DNA of 6,663 nt. Source: CAYOVG01 sp964407285 (GTDB lineage: Bacteria > Desulfobacterota > Syntrophobacteria > Syntrophobacterales > Syntrophobacteraceae). The position numbers and the translations under genes were made by a program. Below are positions 5,440 through 6,663 of this stretch, piece by piece (position 1 is the stretch's first letter; every line of letters begins with the position of its first letter). The notes beneath the pieces are model-generated. The model saw only the letters and a list, made by a program, of their open reading frames with translations, was not told where the DNA came from and did no database searches. The stretch is from NCBI GenBank assembly GCA_964407285.1, contig CAYOVG010000371.1, positions 1 to 6,663 on the forward strand. Reading direction: 5' to 3'.

Positions 5440-6606
5440 ATGTCTCTTTCTTCGAAAAGCCATCACAAGGTCCGAATCATTTTACTTACTTGTACGATAC
5501 TCTTAGTTGGTTTGTCATTATTGGAATCCTCTAATGTTGCATTCGCTAAACCTCAAATAGGAATATACTATTATACATGGTTTGACTACAATAATACTGG
5601 GCATTGTGATAGTGATGGATGGTTGAATGGATCACTCCGTCCTTTTCAATTTGACTATTCAAATTTGGTTGGGTCTTTATTGTGGTACTACCCTACATGT
5701 TATAGCACTAATAATGATAGTACGTATACTGTTCATGCGCAGCATCTTCATGATCTTGGTATAGACTTCGTTATTTATGATAACATTAGTAACTCTAAGC
5801 AGCAGTGGGTATCAAATGATAACATTTTCGCCGCATCAGTCAGAGCGTTACAGAATTTCCGTTTGGCATCAAACTATGGAATAAAGTCTGTTTTTATGTT
5901 TTCTATTGTTGAGGCGGACTGTGCTGGCTGCACCACTGAGCATATGGTTTGGGACAATCAGCAATATGGAACAATCCATGACCACCTTAGGGCTACTCTT
6001 ACATATTACAGGTACTATCCTGATGCTTTTCTTATTGTTGACGGCAAGCCATTAATACTAATATACATATCACAAGGTACTAATGTATACAATAACGGTT
6101 CCCCTGCCTTCGGCGGTCCATATAATATGATACCACATAAATCGCAATTTGATCCTTTAATTCCTGATGATTATTATGGGGGCGGGCTGATTCGACTGCG
6201 TGACGTCTTCACAATAAGATATGCCATTGTAGCGGACAACTGGAGTGGAGTAGATTATAATTACTGGCCGGAAGTTGCCGGTAAGGTATGGCCATTTCGC
6301 TGCAATGGAAATTGCATGGCGGCAGAAGCAGGGTATGCTTCGGTATATGCCCCGAATTTCGGTCGGCATGCATCAACTTTTACGAACTACTTAAGTTATA
6401 TAAACTACTACCGAAATCCCTTTATGGTTATCCGGTCTTGGAACGAGTTCTCGACAACTAATGAGTGGCACGGAGACTATCCGAATTGTTCAGTGTATAC
6501 GCTTGAACCTAACAATCGTATCCATTGGTACGATGAATCAAACGGTAATCCGTGGTACTTTTTTATCGCTGTTTCCTGGTACTTACACTATGGCTTCTCC
6601 TATTAG
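5440..6606 (+). CDS. Secreted GH99/WbsX-like glycoside hydrolase-type protein
   Basis: A 388-residue protein with a signal peptide: basic start (KSHHKVR), hydrophobic core (about 13-28) and likely cleavage after AFA (34-36). The mature part begins IGIYYYTWFD (40-49) and continues with LGIDFVIYDN (106-115), KPLILIY (203-209) and RSWNEF (332-337). This order of strands and motifs is that of the GH99 endo-alpha-mannosidase-like TIM barrels and the related WbsX domain of polysaccharide loci. The family's usual 'WNEW.EG..IEP' box is stretched here: WNEF (334-337), NEW (341-343) and LEP (355-357) lie further apart, so catalytic residues cannot be assigned with confidence. The mature chain has seven cysteines (56, 87, 161, 164, 288, 292, 350), suggesting disulfides and export. 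The gene is AT-rich, unlike ksgA and the ABC-F gene, a sign of transfer. It stands alone in the window. The TAG stop abuts a half repeat, so the C-terminus may have been altered. Substrate is unknown; fold assignment is from motif recognition. Confidence 0.65.
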   Translation: MSLSSKSHHKVRIILLTCTILLVGLSLLESSNVAFAKPQIGIYYYTWFDYNNTGHCDSDGWLNGSLRPFQFDYSNLVGSLLWYYPTCYSTNNDSTYTVHAQHLHDLGIDFVIYDNISNSKQQWVSNDNIFAASVRALQNFRLASNYGIKSVFMFSIVEADCAGCTTEHMVWDNQQYGTIHDHLRATLTYYRYYPDAFLIVDGKPLILIYISQGTNVYNNGSPAFGGPYNMIPHKSQFDPLIPDDYYGGGLIRLRDVFTIRYAIVADNWSGVDYNYWPEVAGKVWPFRCNGNCMAAEAGYASVYAPNFGRHASTFTNYLSYINYYRNPFMVIRSWNEFSTTNEWHGDYPNCSVYTLEPNNRIHWYDESNGNPWYFFIAVSWYLHYGFSY

Positions 6607-6623
6607 ACGCAGGAATGACGAGC
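6607..6623. repeat. Half copy of the GCGGGAATGACG-type intergenic repeat
   Basis: ACGCAGGAATGACGAGC begins right after the stop of the GH99-like gene. It resembles the right arm of the hairpin repeat seen at 4366-4374 (GCGGGAATG), with one change. The left arm is absent, so it is a degenerate or truncated copy. Confidence 0.35.
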
Positions 6624-6650
6624 GATCTTTTTTCGCGCCGAGAAATGGGG

Positions 6651-6656
6651 TATAAT
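6651..6656 (+). promoter_or_regulatory. Perfect -10 box without a clear -35
   Basis: TATAAT matches the sigma-70 -10 consensus exactly. At 17 bp upstream the sequence is a T-run (6628-6633), a poor -35 box. It could drive a gene beyond the right edge. In AT-rich sequence this may be chance. Confidence 0.2.
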
Positions 6657-6663
6657 CAGGGGA

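Overview
The window looks like part of a GC-rich Gram-negative bacterial chromosome. The conserved proteins and the Shine-Dalgarno-like start sites are bacterial. The style of the conserved genes and the 'GGATTCCCGC...GCGGGAAT' intergenic repeats would suit a deltaproteobacterium such as a Syntrophobacter relative, but that is a weak inference. No tRNA, rRNA, CRISPR array or intact transposase was found.

Layout. (1) 22-720, minus strand: an AT-rich gene for a multi-spanning membrane protein that resembles the N-terminal half of a GT-C/PMT-type glycosyltransferase. It ends early, over a hairpin and T-run near the window edge. (2) 721-1152: mostly non-coding, with an 18-bp perfect palindrome, a small hairpin and a weak minus-strand promoter candidate. 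(3) 1153-3180, plus strand: a complete GC-rich ABC-F ATPase of YheS/Uup type, starting at TTG. (4) 3206-4057, minus strand: complete ksgA (rsmA), 16S rRNA adenine dimethyltransferase, convergent with the ABC-F gene across 25 bp. (5) 4058-5439: about 1.4 kb without a confident gene. It holds a composite palindromic repeat (4278-4425), an IS-like inverted repeat pair (4511/4623), a decayed coding fragment with an in-frame amber codon (4648-4800, minus), two tiny overlapping ORFs (4983-5170) and two stem-loops. (6) 5440-6606, plus strand: an AT-rich gene for a secreted GH99/WbsX-like protein with a clear signal peptide and strong ribosome binding site. (7) 6607-6663: a half copy of the intergenic repeat and a TATAAT box.

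How the genes relate. The central pair (ABC-F ATPase and KsgA) are ribosome-associated housekeeping functions, but they are convergent, so they are not an operon. The two flanking AT-rich genes both point to surface carbohydrate (a polyprenyl-sugar-type membrane transferase fragment and an exported glycoside-hydrolase-like protein) and look like accessory DNA next to the conserved core. I see no convincing new multi-gene system here. The items most worth checking are the divergent GH99-like protein and the cluster of repeats and gene relics between 4278 and 5170.
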